From: Dysgonomonas sp. Marseille-P4361
GTDB taxonomy: Bacteria > Bacteroidota > Bacteroidia > Bacteroidales > Dysgonomonadaceae
NCBI RefSeq assembly: GCF_900343125.1
Contig: NZ_OPYL01000001.1
Coordinates: 248,001 to 312,000 of the forward strand
Length of the DNA stretch: 64,000 bases
Direction of reading: 5' to 3'
Below, piece after piece: positions 49,991-59,455 of this stretch. The position numbers were made by a program, and so were the translations under genes. Below the pieces are notes generated by a model. The model was not told the DNA's origin, searched no databases, and worked only from the letters and a program-made list of their open reading frames with translations. Position 1 is the first letter of the stretch; each line of letters begins with the position of its first letter.

Positions 49991-50205
49991 CTAGATTGAG
50001 AATTTTGAGAGGACAAAGATAAATCATTTATGATTAAAAATGAATTGATTAGTGAAAGAACTCCATTTTAATAAGGAGAGAGCATCAATGGTAAAATATA
50101 CAATAGGTTCCCTTGTATCGAAAATTATAGTATTTTTACCCAAATAAGAGAATATAATACTCTCTATTAGATAAAAACAACTAAACCAAATATTTATCAA
50201 TATCC

Positions 50206-52449
50206 ATGAAAAGAAAAATTTTCATCTCTCTTATTCTTCTTTGTTGCATTGCAGTAACTGCACCTATTTACTCTCAGTCGACAAAGAAAGAAGCTGTAGA
50301 CTATGTGAATCCATACATTGGGAACATCAGTCACTTATTGGTTCCCACATATCCCACTATTCATTTACCCAATGCTATGTTGCGGGTGTACCCTGAACGT
50401 GGCGACTTTACGTCTGACCTGATAAAAGGGCTGCCTATAGTGGTAACCAGCCATCGTGGTTCTTCGGCATTCAATCTGAGTCCAACTCAAAAAAAGAACG
50501 AAGAATTGAGCAGAGTGATAAGCTATTCTTACGACAATGAGAAAATTACTCCGTATGATTATTCCGTATACCTTGACGAAGAACATGTCGATGTTCAATA
50601 CGCCTTGTCAACCCACAGTGGTGTATATAATTTCCAATTTGAGAATTATGGCGAATGTAAACTTGTCATTAATACCAACAACGGCATTCTCGAAAATTCA
50701 GGAAAAACGATTAGCGGATATCAAACTATAAGTGGAAATACCAAGATATACCTCTTTGCTGAAACTGATAAGCAACCAAAGAGAACATATGCCCTACAAA
50801 AAGAAGCTACTGAAAAAACAACCGGAACGAAGACTTTTGTTCTGGAATTTGGAAACGAAAAGAATATTAATCTTCGTTATGGAATATCTTTCATCAGTGC
50901 AGAACAAGCTAAGGAAAATCTTAAAAGCAACAAAACAGGTTTTGACGTCAAAGAGGTTGCAAATATCGGACGTAAAATATGGAATGAAACCTTGAGCAAA
51001 ATTGCGATAGAAGGAGGTTCGGAAGACGAAAAAACAATATTTTACACATCCTTATACCGCACCTATGAACGTATGATCAATATCTCGGAAGGAGACAAAT
51101 ACTATAGCGCTTTTGATGGAAATATCCACAACGATGCTACTCCGTTCTATACCGACGATTGGATTTGGGATACATACAGAGCAACGCACCCACTACGCAA
51201 TCTGATCGAACCTGAGATGGAAATAGATATGATAAAATCATATATACGCATGGCTCAGCAATCGATGAACGGATGGATGCCTACTTTCCCTGAGGTAACG
51301 GGAGACAGCCATCGTATGAATGGTAATCATGCTGTAGCTGTTATCTGGGATGCTTATTGCAAAGGACTGACAAACTTTGATCTGGAAGCGGCATACAATG
51401 CGTGTAAAGGAGCTATTACAGAAAAAACTCTTCTTCCTTGGCTGAAAATTCCTCTTACCGAGTTGGATATAATATATAAGGAGAAAGGCTATTTCCCGGC
51501 ACTACAACCTAATCAGCCTGAGACATGCAAAGAAGTACATAGATTTGAAAAAAGACAATCTATTTCTGTCATGCTGGGTAACAGTTACGACAACTGGTGT
51601 CTGGCTCAGATTGCTAAATATTTAGGCAAGAACGAAGACTATAAAGATTTCATGAAAATGGCTTATTCTTACCGCAATGTATATAATCACGAAACAGGGT
51701 TCTTCCACCCTAAAGATGCAGATGGCAATTTTGTAGAGCCATTCGATTACAAATTTTCAGGGGGACAAGGAGCTCGTGACTATTACGGAGAAAATAATGC
51801 TTGGATCTACAGATGGGATGTACAACACAATCCTGCAGACCTGATAGATCTTATGGGCGGAAAAGAATCTTTTATCAACAACTTGAATCAGACTTTCAGA
51901 GAATCGCTGGGAAGAAGTAAATATGATTTTTATCACCAACTTCCCGACCATACTGGTAATGTTGGTCAATTCTCGATGGCTAACGAGCCTTGTCTACATA
52001 TCCCATATTTATACAATTATGCCGGTCAGCCTTGGATGACTCAAAAACGAATTCGTACACTATTAGACCAATGGTTTAGAAACGACCTGATGGGAATTCC
52101 CGGCGATGAAGACGGAGGTGGTATGACAGCTTTTGTGGTATTCTCTATGACGGGTTTCTATCCTGTTACACCTGGGTCGCCAACATACAACATAGGTAGT
52201 CCTGTGTTTAAAGAAGCAAAACTTAATCTGGGAAATGGAAAATATTTTGAGATTATTGCCGAAAACTACGATCCTGACAATAAATACATACAATCGGCTA
52301 AACTGAACGGAAAAGAATGGAATAAGCCTTGGTTCAGCCACGACGATATAAAAGATGGAGGAAAATTAGTCCTAGTAATGGGAAATAAAGCCAATAAAGC
52401 TTGGGGTGCATCTGACGATGCTGTTCCACCTTCTGCCGAGAAGATATAA
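50206..52449 (+). CDS. GH92 family glycoside hydrolase (alpha-mannosidase-like), divergent
   Basis: 747 aa, signal peptide ending YSQS. AVDYVNPYIGN (about 29-39) is the GH92 opening, and the C-terminal block MANEPCLHIPYLYNYAGQPW followed by GDEDGGGMTAFVVFS (633-647) matches the catalytic half. GH92 enzymes are calcium-dependent exo-alpha-mannosidases on N-glycans or yeast mannan. Two departures stand out: the usual glycine/histidine-rich GTGGHGHT.PGA stretch after the opening is replaced, and the usual GNxD of the catalytic loop reads GDED. Specificity may therefore differ. It is followed by a strong terminator. Confidence 0.85.
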   Translation: MKRKIFISLILLCCIAVTAPIYSQSTKKEAVDYVNPYIGNISHLLVPTYPTIHLPNAMLRVYPERGDFTSDLIKGLPIVVTSHRGSSAFNLSPTQKKNEELSRVISYSYDNEKITPYDYSVYLDEEHVDVQYALSTHSGVYNFQFENYGECKLVINTNNGILENSGKTISGYQTISGNTKIYLFAETDKQPKRTYALQKEATEKTTGTKTFVLEFGNEKNINLRYGISFISAEQAKENLKSNKTGFDVKEVANIGRKIWNETLSKIAIEGGSEDEKTIFYTSLYRTYERMINISEGDKYYSAFDGNIHNDATPFYTDDWIWDTYRATHPLRNLIEPEMEIDMIKSYIRMAQQSMNGWMPTFPEVTGDSHRMNGNHAVAVIWDAYCKGLTNFDLEAAYNACKGAITEKTLLPWLKIPLTELDIIYKEKGYFPALQPNQPETCKEVHRFEKRQSISVMLGNSYDNWCLAQIAKYLGKNEDYKDFMKMAYSYRNVYNHETGFFHPKDADGNFVEPFDYKFSGGQGARDYYGENNAWIYRWDVQHNPADLIDLMGGKESFINNLNQTFRESLGRSKYDFYHQLPDHTGNVGQFSMANEPCLHIPYLYNYAGQPWMTQKRIRTLLDQWFRNDLMGIPGDEDGGGMTAFVVFSMTGFYPVTPGSPTYNIGSPVFKEAKLNLGNGKYFEIIAENYDPDNKYIQSAKLNGKEWNKPWFSHDDIKDGGKLVLVMGNKANKAWGASDDAVPPSAEKI

Positions 52450-52470
52450 GATTTTAGAATATTAATTTTC

Positions 52471-52515
52471 AATAATAGCCTTTTCTTAAAAAATAGAAAG
52501 GGCTATTATTTTATT
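52471..52515 (+). terminator. Terminator after the GH92 gene
   Basis: A 16-bp stem (52471-52486 with 52495-52510, one G-T pair) starting AATAATAGCC, 8-base loop, then TTATTC. Confidence 0.85.
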
Positions 52516-52697
52516 CTTTATACAGAAAATAAGGTACTGGTTTACAAAGAAGAACATCTCACTCAGAATCATTTTCACTTCATAAGCACAGCTCTTAAGG
52601 AATCTAAAAGAATGTCATAGTTTTTCGAAAACAGAGGAAAAAATATGAGAATAAATAATTATTCCTTAATTTTGAATTGGAGTATTTGTAAGATGTT

Positions 52698-53291
52698 ATG
52701 GAAAATAGAGTAAAATTATCGGTTCTGGGGTTTTCTTTTAATCAAACTCAATCTGGTGCGTACGGACTAGTTCTTTCGGAAGAGGGAGGTGTGCGCCGCC
52801 TGATGGTTATTGTAGGAACTCCTGAAGCTCAATCCATTGCATTCAAACTACAAGATTCTGCACCACCAAGACCTCTTACTCACGATCTTATTAAGACCAT
52901 TCTTTCTCAACTGAATGTAACTCTGCGTGAAGTCGAAATCTATAAATATGAGGATGGCATCTTCTTTTCCAGAATAATTTTGGAACAAGAGGATAAAGTC
53001 ATTCAGTTAGAATCCAGAACTTCTGATGCTGTAGCAATAGCCTTAAGAACGCAATCTCCAATCTATACTACAGAACAGATAATGAAAGACCACTCCATTG
53101 TCTTTGACGAGAATGCTGCAAAAGAAACAACCAAAGAAGAAGAGGTGGAAGAAACTAAAAAGGAGATAGATTATTCTTTACTCAACAAAAGCGAATTGGA
53201 AGCTTTATTACAAGAGGCTGTAGCCGGAGAAAACTATGAATTGGCTTCGCTCCTACGCGACGAACTGGACAAGAAAAAGAACAAAGAATAA
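52698..53291 (+). CDS. Bifunctional nuclease (BFN/DUF151) family protein with UVR motif
   Basis: 197 aa. Residues about 1-130 are the BFN (DUF151) domain: LVLSEEGGVRRLMVIVG, then PRPLTHDLI and SRTSDAVAIALRT. A Glu/Lys-rich linker (about 140-160) joins a C-terminal UvrB/C-type UVR motif, LEALLQEAVAGENYELASLL. BFN proteins have reported nuclease activity in plants and are widespread in bacteria with unclear roles; the UVR motif suggests protein contacts. It is a single-gene unit with a TAATTTTG-like box at 52667-52674. Confidence 0.85.
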   Translation: MENRVKLSVLGFSFNQTQSGAYGLVLSEEGGVRRLMVIVGTPEAQSIAFKLQDSAPPRPLTHDLIKTILSQLNVTLREVEIYKYEDGIFFSRIILEQEDKVIQLESRTSDAVAIALRTQSPIYTTEQIMKDHSIVFDENAAKETTKEEEVEETKKEIDYSLLNKSELEALLQEAVAGENYELASLLRDELDKKKNKE

Positions 53292-53337
53292 CCTGTGAAA
53301 TATACTTTGTTTATCCTCAGGACGTCTATTCAATTAT

Positions 53338-54807
53338 TCAATCTAAACTAAGCTCACTTACATCCGATATCCCCTTTCGGTTGAACAGTATGCGGTATTT
53401 TTTATAATATTCGCTGCTTTCCGACTTACACTGTATGATAAAATATAATGCATACATCTTCTTCCCTTCAATGGTCATAAAACCATTTTCTTTGTCAGAC
53501 AAATAGAGAGGAATATACGCATTGTCCATCTTCAGCGTGAAGTTTGTAAGGTTAAATCTTGTAATATCATTTATCCCCGACAAGCGATATTCTTTATACT
53601 GCTCTAGATCGTCTTTTGAGAGACTGACCCACTTGCGATATAAAATTATTTTCTCATCATACACCTGATTTTCAGCTTCTACCAGAGGACTTCTAGCACG
53701 CATATTTTTCACTTCTTCGGGAAGTTTTTCCTCATCCATAAAATCAAAGGCTTCTTTGATCCAGCCAATTTCCTGTTTACGAATACTTAGTTTGAGTTTC
53801 GAATCGTAGTATCTTTTCCCTAGCTGCGAAGAGAAATAATAACGCATTACTTCTTTGATTCTGTCTTTAAAAATGTAACTGAAAACAAGTATAATAAACA
53901 AGTCGGTAGTAAAATTACCAAAACGCTGAGTGGCAAAGAATGAGATAACTGTAGCAAAAATCATAGAGATACCCGCTGCAATTCCATAATAGAACTGCTG
54001 AGCGATGAAACCATCTTTTTTCTTAATTATTTGAAGGAAGAGGTCACTCTCAACAAACTTTTTCAGAATATTTCGCTGTGTAATGACCAGGCTGTTATGC
54101 TTCTCGTCTCCTTCCTTAAGCAGCATGAAACCTTTTTCCTTTTTATGAGAGAGTTCTTCCTCAATAAGCTGGTGCAGTATCGGTTTTACAGCTTCGAAAG
54201 CTGCTACACCTTTCAGTTTTCTCATCAGTTGGAAAGTATGCTGTTCGATTACATTCCCAAGAAAGTCGTCTCCGAAGAGGAAAAATTCTTGCTTCTCTTT
54301 CGACACTTCCGAGTTGAATAGTACAGACCACATACCTCTATATCTGGCAGCAATCTCTCGCACATCGTCTACATAGTTCTTTATATTCAACTCTATAATA
54401 GCATCATCAGCCTTTGCATTTATCTCCTGTACATTGCGACGTAATGCACTTTTCAGGATACTGACAAACATTTTTACCTGATAGATATAGCTTTCGGTTA
54501 TGATCTCATCAGTAGGATTATCTATCAAAGAATGAATTGCTTTATTCAGGCGAGGAAGGGGTCCCCTCCCCTCTGTGAGAATCTCTTTCAGTGTATATAC
54601 AGGGGTAATAAGACGTAAGTTGTTCTTAACATCTTTATAAAAGTCTTCTTTCGAATAAGTAGAGCGATTGATATCAAGGCTATTGGGCAGGAATATCCAC
54701 GTATTGATTTTGAACTCATTGATATCTTCAGGGTTCTTGTCTGTGATAAACCCTATCTTGAATTCTAAAGAAAAATTATCATGAACTTTTTCTTGTATAT
54801 CAATCAT
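53338..54807 (-). CDS. Uncharacterised two-TM protein
   Basis: 489 aa, not recognised. The N-terminal region (about 1-250) is soluble and mixed helix/strand, followed by two close transmembrane helices (about 265-312, AAGISMIFATVISFF and TDLFIILVFSYIF) and a further soluble region to the C-terminus with beta-rich segments. No catalytic motif is apparent. Its start overlaps the stop of the CYTH gene by 8 bases, so the two are translationally coupled and may act on the same process. No function is proposed. Confidence 0.7.
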   Translation of the reverse strand: MIDIQEKVHDNFSLEFKIGFITDKNPEDINEFKINTWIFLPNSLDINRSTYSKEDFYKDVKNNLRLITPVYTLKEILTEGRGPLPRLNKAIHSLIDNPTDEIITESYIYQVKMFVSILKSALRRNVQEINAKADDAIIELNIKNYVDDVREIAARYRGMWSVLFNSEVSKEKQEFFLFGDDFLGNVIEQHTFQLMRKLKGVAAFEAVKPILHQLIEEELSHKKEKGFMLLKEGDEKHNSLVITQRNILKKFVESDLFLQIIKKKDGFIAQQFYYGIAAGISMIFATVISFFATQRFGNFTTDLFIILVFSYIFKDRIKEVMRYYFSSQLGKRYYDSKLKLSIRKQEIGWIKEAFDFMDEEKLPEEVKNMRARSPLVEAENQVYDEKIILYRKWVSLSKDDLEQYKEYRLSGINDITRFNLTNFTLKMDNAYIPLYLSDKENGFMTIEGKKMYALYFIIQCKSESSEYYKKYRILFNRKGISDVSELSLD

Positions 54808-55279
54808 TCCTAGTCCAGTTTATGAATGGATTCTTTGTCAAGGAAGCATTGTAATATCGTTTATCTCCGGTAACCTCCTCTCCCAGCCAATCCGGTTTCT
54901 CAAATAGTTCGCCTTCGTCTGACAGCTCTACCTCAGATACAATCAGTCCTTCGTTCTCCCCGCGAAATACATCTACCTCAAAGGTATGATTGCCGGCAGG
55001 CACATAATACCTGACTTTATCAATAATTCCTGGTTCACAAAGTTGGAGAAGCTCTTTAGCCTCAGTAACGGGAATTTCTTTCTCCCACTCGTAGCGAGAT
55101 AGTCCCGATTCGTTACTTAGCCCTTTGATTGTAAGGTAAGCTTTTTTGCCTTTCACCCGGATGCGGACAGATCGCTCAGGTACGGAAGATAGATAACCTT
55201 GAATTATCTCTTCCTGAGAAGATGCATCTTTTTTGAAATCACCTTTTACCAGAAACTTGCGTTCTATCTCTAGTGACAT
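54800..55279 (-). CDS. CYTH domain (triphosphate tunnel metalloenzyme) protein
   Basis: 159 aa from ATG 55279; an in-frame TTG at 55285 is less likely. The CYTH signature EIERKFLV is at residues 4-11. RIRVKGKKAYLTIKG, RYEWEKEI and GLIVSEVELSDEGE provide the alternating basic and acidic residues of the tunnel. Such small bacterial TTM proteins hydrolyse inorganic tripolyphosphate or nucleoside triphosphates with divalent metal. It is coupled to the uncharacterised two-TM gene and begins 12 bases from the DUF4831 gene's end. Confidence 0.9.
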   Translation of the reverse strand: MSLEIERKFLVKGDFKKDASSQEEIIQGYLSSVPERSVRIRVKGKKAYLTIKGLSNESGLSRYEWEKEIPVTEAKELLQLCEPGIIDKVRYYVPAGNHTFEVDVFRGENEGLIVSEVELSDEGELFEKPDWLGEEVTGDKRYYNASLTKNPFINWTRND

Positions 55280-55290
55280 GAGCAAAAGAA

Positions 55291-56376
55291 TTATTGTATA
55301 ATTTGCTTAATTGCACCCAGATCAGGATAGAAAATAACTTTTATAGGTTGTTTCTTATTGTCGAACATTTTCTCTACCAATACATCCTGAATGCCATATT
55401 GAACAACATCAACTTCTTTTTGCGTAAGGTTTCGACCTTCATACGAGATTTGTAAAGCGGCCTTTCCGGGAATGTTATAGACGATACCCGACGAAAATTT
55501 CTTTTCCATCTCTTTTTCTTCTTTCGGCGTTAACACTTGTGCTTCTCTAGGCTCTTTATTTTTTAACGAAAGAAAAACAGGAGCTCCTGAAAGGTCATTA
55601 GCTTCTACTATTCCTAGCTTAGACGAGAAACGGAAAATAATGCGGTTGTCTATATTCTTATCATCAGGGATAATCGTAATTTCTTTATGTATAACCTCAG
55701 ATTCTTCCGATCCTGCAAACATAGCGGTCAAAGCTTTTTCTTGTTCTTCGAGTTGCGACATCACCAATTTGTATGCTTCACCATCGGGTGGCATATTATC
55801 TGCCTCACCTGTAAGAATGTTATTGCGGCTTTCGCGCAAACGATAAATTTGCTTCGCTATTAGTTCTGCTTGTTTAGCTGTAGAACCTGCTCTTAATATT
55901 TCTTCCGATAGGAAACTTTTTGGATTAGGAAGCGGTGCTTTCTTTACAGAAGTATCTGTGGTAGATTCTGCTTTAGGGAATGTATAGTCATCGTTTATTG
56001 AGCAGATCAATCCTTCCTTTGTCAAGGTTACAAAAGGTGAAACTGTATTGGATCGAAACTCAACAAGATAGGTTTTATCATTATCAACAACACCCTTAGT
56101 TGTTGCATCTACACTGTTTAAAGCGTATGTAATGCCACTTTCTGTAATAGGGTTGGATATATTAAGGTAACGTTCGGCAAATTGATAAAACTCGCCTACC
56201 TTTTTATTTGTCTTGGTATAGCTTACCGATATGGTGATTGCTGTTCGTGGAAGCGAATATGCTACTCCATAATTATTGCTCTTTACCGCACTCATTTTAA
56301 CAGTACTCTGCGCAGATACAGAGTTCGTTCCAATTGTAAGAAAAGCAAGCAAAAACAGACTTATACAGTATCTCAT
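55291..56376 (-). CDS. DUF4831 family exported protein
   Basis: 361 aa with a signal peptide ending VSAQ. GVAYSLPRTAITISVSYTK (about 37-55) and an FYQFAERYL segment are the conserved opening of DUF4831, a Bacteroidota periplasmic family without known activity. The rest alternates beta strands with a helical middle (about 150-215, KSFLSEEILRAGSTAKQAE). It leads an operon with the CYTH and two-TM genes. A TAGCTTTG -7 box at 56406-56413 lies 29 bases upstream. Confidence 0.78.
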   Translation of the reverse strand: MRYCISLFLLAFLTIGTNSVSAQSTVKMSAVKSNNYGVAYSLPRTAITISVSYTKTNKKVGEFYQFAERYLNISNPITESGITYALNSVDATTKGVVDNDKTYLVEFRSNTVSPFVTLTKEGLICSINDDYTFPKAESTTDTSVKKAPLPNPKSFLSEEILRAGSTAKQAELIAKQIYRLRESRNNILTGEADNMPPDGEAYKLVMSQLEEQEKALTAMFAGSEESEVIHKEITIIPDDKNIDNRIIFRFSSKLGIVEANDLSGAPVFLSLKNKEPREAQVLTPKEEKEMEKKFSSGIVYNIPGKAALQISYEGRNLTQKEVDVVQYGIQDVLVEKMFDNKKQPIKVIFYPDLGAIKQIIQ

Positions 56377-56464
56377 AAGTTCTTTCTTTTAAAATCTTAA
56401 TAGGACAAAGCTACATATTTTTTGTGAATTTTTCTATCTACTACTCAGCAGATATGTGGTCGAA

Positions 56465-56496
56465 AAGAAAAAGTCTTCCGGACATCCGGAAGACTT
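56465..56496 (-). terminator. Terminator after the DUF3108 gene
   Basis: A perfect 11-bp stem (AAGTCTTCCGG at 56471-56481 with CCGGAAGACTT at 56486-56496), loop of four; on the minus strand it is followed by TTTTTC. Confidence 0.88.
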
Positions 56497-56504
56497 CTCC
56501 AATC

Positions 56505-57332
56505 TTATTTTGCTTTCACCGGATGTTTCGTTCCCTTATAGCTCTTCAATATAGCTCGTGTAGAGCCAACATTTAGTTTCGAATCTAATCGGACCGGCAT
56601 TCGGTTGTCATCGTTGGTAATATACACTTTCATCGCCTCTTCTTTATCTTCAAAGGCTTTATCGCTGATATTCTGAAGACTTAACACCAATTTTATACAA
56701 CTATATGTTTTGTCATCATTGGCTTTCATATTTTCAATACCCTGATATTCGATAATCATGCGAGCCTTTCTTTTTCCTGTTACAAAGTCAACGCTAGTTT
56801 CATCACCTTTCTTCATCTTCGAGAAGTCTAGTGTGCGGGCATAAAACACCACACTCACCATATCATAGACACAAGTATTATTGTATTGAAGTACCTCATC
56901 GAAGCGCGGCTCTTCATTCTTTATACGCTTGGTATGAATATCAATCTCTCCACCCGATTTGTAAGTATAAGTCATATTTTCTATTGTATGATCTTTCCCT
57001 TCTTTCGCATTTTTGTAGAATGCCAGAGGAATCAAATCTTTGGTCGTATAGCACATCAGTGTATCGTTGATTGTAAATACCTTATTAGCCATACCTGTTG
57101 ATACGGCAGAAAGAGCCATTTTGTAAGCGCTTTTGCCATTATATTGTTCGGAAGTTGTTTTTAAAGTAGATACTCCAGCTTTAGTATTCACCAAACCCCA
57201 TTTGAAATATAAATCGTAGGTAAGCTCTTCGCCTGCCTGAAACTGTTTATTTACAACCTTACATTGAGCTTGAGCATCGTGTGCTATAAGCAATATCAAT
57301 GTTAACATGGACAGAATAATCTTCTTTGTCAT
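56505..57332 (-). CDS. DUF3108 family exported protein
   Basis: 275 aa with a signal peptide ending AQAQ. The mature part opens FQAGEELTYDLYFKWGLVNT and continues as an antiparallel beta barrel-like pattern with AMKVYITNDDNRMPVRLD near residue 235, as in DUF3108 periplasmic proteins. The role is unknown; the fold is related to proteins carrying lipid-like ligands (LolA-like), which is only suggestive. It lies 48 bases downstream of the Ig-like lipoprotein gene and ends at a strong terminator. Confidence 0.78.
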   Translation of the reverse strand: MTKKIILSMLTLILLIAHDAQAQCKVVNKQFQAGEELTYDLYFKWGLVNTKAGVSTLKTTSEQYNGKSAYKMALSAVSTGMANKVFTINDTLMCYTTKDLIPLAFYKNAKEGKDHTIENMTYTYKSGGEIDIHTKRIKNEEPRFDEVLQYNNTCVYDMVSVVFYARTLDFSKMKKGDETSVDFVTGKRKARMIIEYQGIENMKANDDKTYSCIKLVLSLQNISDKAFEDKEEAMKVYITNDDNRMPVRLDSKLNVGSTRAILKSYKGTKHPVKAK

Positions 57333-57380
57333 CTTCTTGCTTTTTTAAGTTAAACAATCAACCAAACATACTCCGCATTC

Positions 57381-59378
57381 TTATCTTCGCTGAGATCCTT
57401 GCAACTGAGGGTTCTCCATTTCTCGAACTCTGTTCTGCTCTTCAGTTTTACGGTCTCTCTCTTTTTGTTCCCGTTCTTGCATTTTTTTCTTCCTCGCTTC
57501 TCTCTCTTCGGGTTTTTGCTTGGTTATTTCCATTGGTTTTTGTTTTGCAATGGTAGATACATCAACTACCCAAGGTTCCGACTCGTTATCGATAGCCCAA
57601 AAAGCCTTAATCTCGAAAGACCCCGGATAATAACATACCATTTCGGGTTGTCGCCCGGTATAGAAATCTCCGGTATCCCATACTCCGTTATTATTTTCGT
57701 CCAATATTATACGAGCATAATACGTTCCAGGAGGAAGATCTCTGAAGACAACCACGTTATCTTTGACTCTGGATTTTCGAATTGGTTTATCCGACTTATC
57801 TAAAAGTTCTATAAAAGCAGGGATAGAATCTATTCCGGCTACCATTACAGCTAGCTGACCATACTGATCTTCAGCCTTGACTTTAAAGTCTTGTTTATAC
57901 TTATTATTCCAAAGCCCGTAGATACTATAAACTCTGGCTGAGTCTATCTCCATACGGTATTCACCTCCATAAACCCACTTGTGGCGAAGAGAATATTTGC
58001 GTCCGTTGAGGCTATCTGGCACAAACTGGTAATCTACATCGGAATAAATAGTATCGACTTTTTGCTGCAATTTTATTTTCGATTTCAGATCGCCCTCTAC
58101 CGGCTCGTCAAACTCGAGAAGAATATCTTTGAAAGTATCCCATGAAGCGTTTAGGTCACATTTCATATTAAGGAAAGTTATTTTAGGAGTCTTACCCTCA
58201 CGCAAATCTTTTTCTTGCTGCTCCTTCTCTTTTTGTAGTTCCTTTTCTGTTTTCTTCCGGGTTCTATCTATGAGTTTTAACGTATCTGTATAAGGCACAA
58301 CCTGATTCAAGGAATCTGTCCGAGGATAGGTAATCTTAAACGTTAACGTATCTGTTTTCACCAGTTCCTGATCTTTAATCCAGTAGATAAGCGTATCGTT
58401 CTTAGCTGTTTTTTCCAGCACGTACCAATCTTTATCTCCATCAAAACTAAGAGGCTCCAATACCGGCATCTCTGTAGGAGAGCCAAAAAACAGGCTTATC
58501 TTATTCGGAGTACGTTCATACTTCTGAAGGTATTGTCTGCCAAAAGCAGATTTAAAAGATCTCATTACAATATTATCGGGTAAGAAGCGCGTATATTCTA
58601 TCGCTTTAATAGTATCGATAACTAGCTTTGAGGTATCAACATATAAGGTATCGTAACGCATATCGCGCATTGAAGAAGGCTCAATCTGCGTTTCGAAAAA
58701 GGCAATTGCATTAGATGGGTTTGTATACATGTACTCGCGGCTAGGATCATCCAGCGCATATAGTCTGTATGTTCCGGGTGCAACACCGCGTATGGCAAAA
58801 TCGCCCGTTTCACCCGTTTTACCTATTCTATCGAAACGAATTTTAGTAAATGCCGTATCATCCAGATTAGAATGCAAGCCTACATATATCCCTTTTACCG
58901 GCTCCAGATTATCAGCAGTAAGTACCTTTCCTGAGATAACCATCGAATCTACAACATCGCCCGTTGAAAAAGAAAAAGAAAAATTCTCCAGAGGGTTACC
59001 CTCATTGTTGTCTTTGATAGCGCTTGTAAAATCGATCGTATAGGTTGTGTTTTCAAGCAATGTATCTTTCAGCTCAACAGTCAATCTTCTATTCACTGAC
59101 TGGATTACAGGAAATGTTTTTTGAGGAGGGGTAATAATAACGTTTTCTGAAGGTTTTTCGAGTGTTACATTTTCATCAAATTCGAAAACAATCTTCCCTT
59201 TTTCGACATTAGTCGCATTAAAGTTTGGAGTCGTTTTTACAATTTTAGGCGGATCGAAGTCCATTTCGCCTCCTTCGGGTGTAGACATATTTGCACAAGC
59301 TACCAAAGAAGCTATTATAATACCCAACACAAGGCTGAGAATTGTATATTTTTTCAAGAATTGCATCATCTGTTTCAT
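57381..59378 (-). CDS. Ig-like (Big_5) domain lipoprotein
   Basis: 665 aa. The signal ends SLVAC with Cys28. Residues about 40-140 form a bacterial Ig-like domain (PPKIVKTTPNFNATNVEKGK then VFEFDENVTLEKP). A carboxypeptidase-regulatory-like beta domain follows (about 150-220, GKVLTADNLEPVKGIYVGL), and a third beta module lies near 575-610 (DLPPGTYYARIILDENNNGVWD). The C-terminus (about 625-665) is a highly charged Lys/Glu/Arg tail. A structural or surface scaffold is likely. A TATTTTTG box lies only 12 bases from the ATG. Confidence 0.8.
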   Translation of the reverse strand: MKQMMQFLKKYTILSLVLGIIIASLVACANMSTPEGGEMDFDPPKIVKTTPNFNATNVEKGKIVFEFDENVTLEKPSENVIITPPQKTFPVIQSVNRRLTVELKDTLLENTTYTIDFTSAIKDNNEGNPLENFSFSFSTGDVVDSMVISGKVLTADNLEPVKGIYVGLHSNLDDTAFTKIRFDRIGKTGETGDFAIRGVAPGTYRLYALDDPSREYMYTNPSNAIAFFETQIEPSSMRDMRYDTLYVDTSKLVIDTIKAIEYTRFLPDNIVMRSFKSAFGRQYLQKYERTPNKISLFFGSPTEMPVLEPLSFDGDKDWYVLEKTAKNDTLIYWIKDQELVKTDTLTFKITYPRTDSLNQVVPYTDTLKLIDRTRKKTEKELQKEKEQQEKDLREGKTPKITFLNMKCDLNASWDTFKDILLEFDEPVEGDLKSKIKLQQKVDTIYSDVDYQFVPDSLNGRKYSLRHKWVYGGEYRMEIDSARVYSIYGLWNNKYKQDFKVKAEDQYGQLAVMVAGIDSIPAFIELLDKSDKPIRKSRVKDNVVVFRDLPPGTYYARIILDENNNGVWDTGDFYTGRQPEMVCYYPGSFEIKAFWAIDNESEPWVVDVSTIAKQKPMEITKQKPEEREARKKKMQEREQKERDRKTEEQNRVREMENPQLQGSQRR

Positions 59379-59455
59379 TCTAAATTAACGCAAAAATACA
59401 ATGTTTTGTACAAATAAGTATTTGTGAGTATATAAAATAGCTTAACAAGGCGCTT

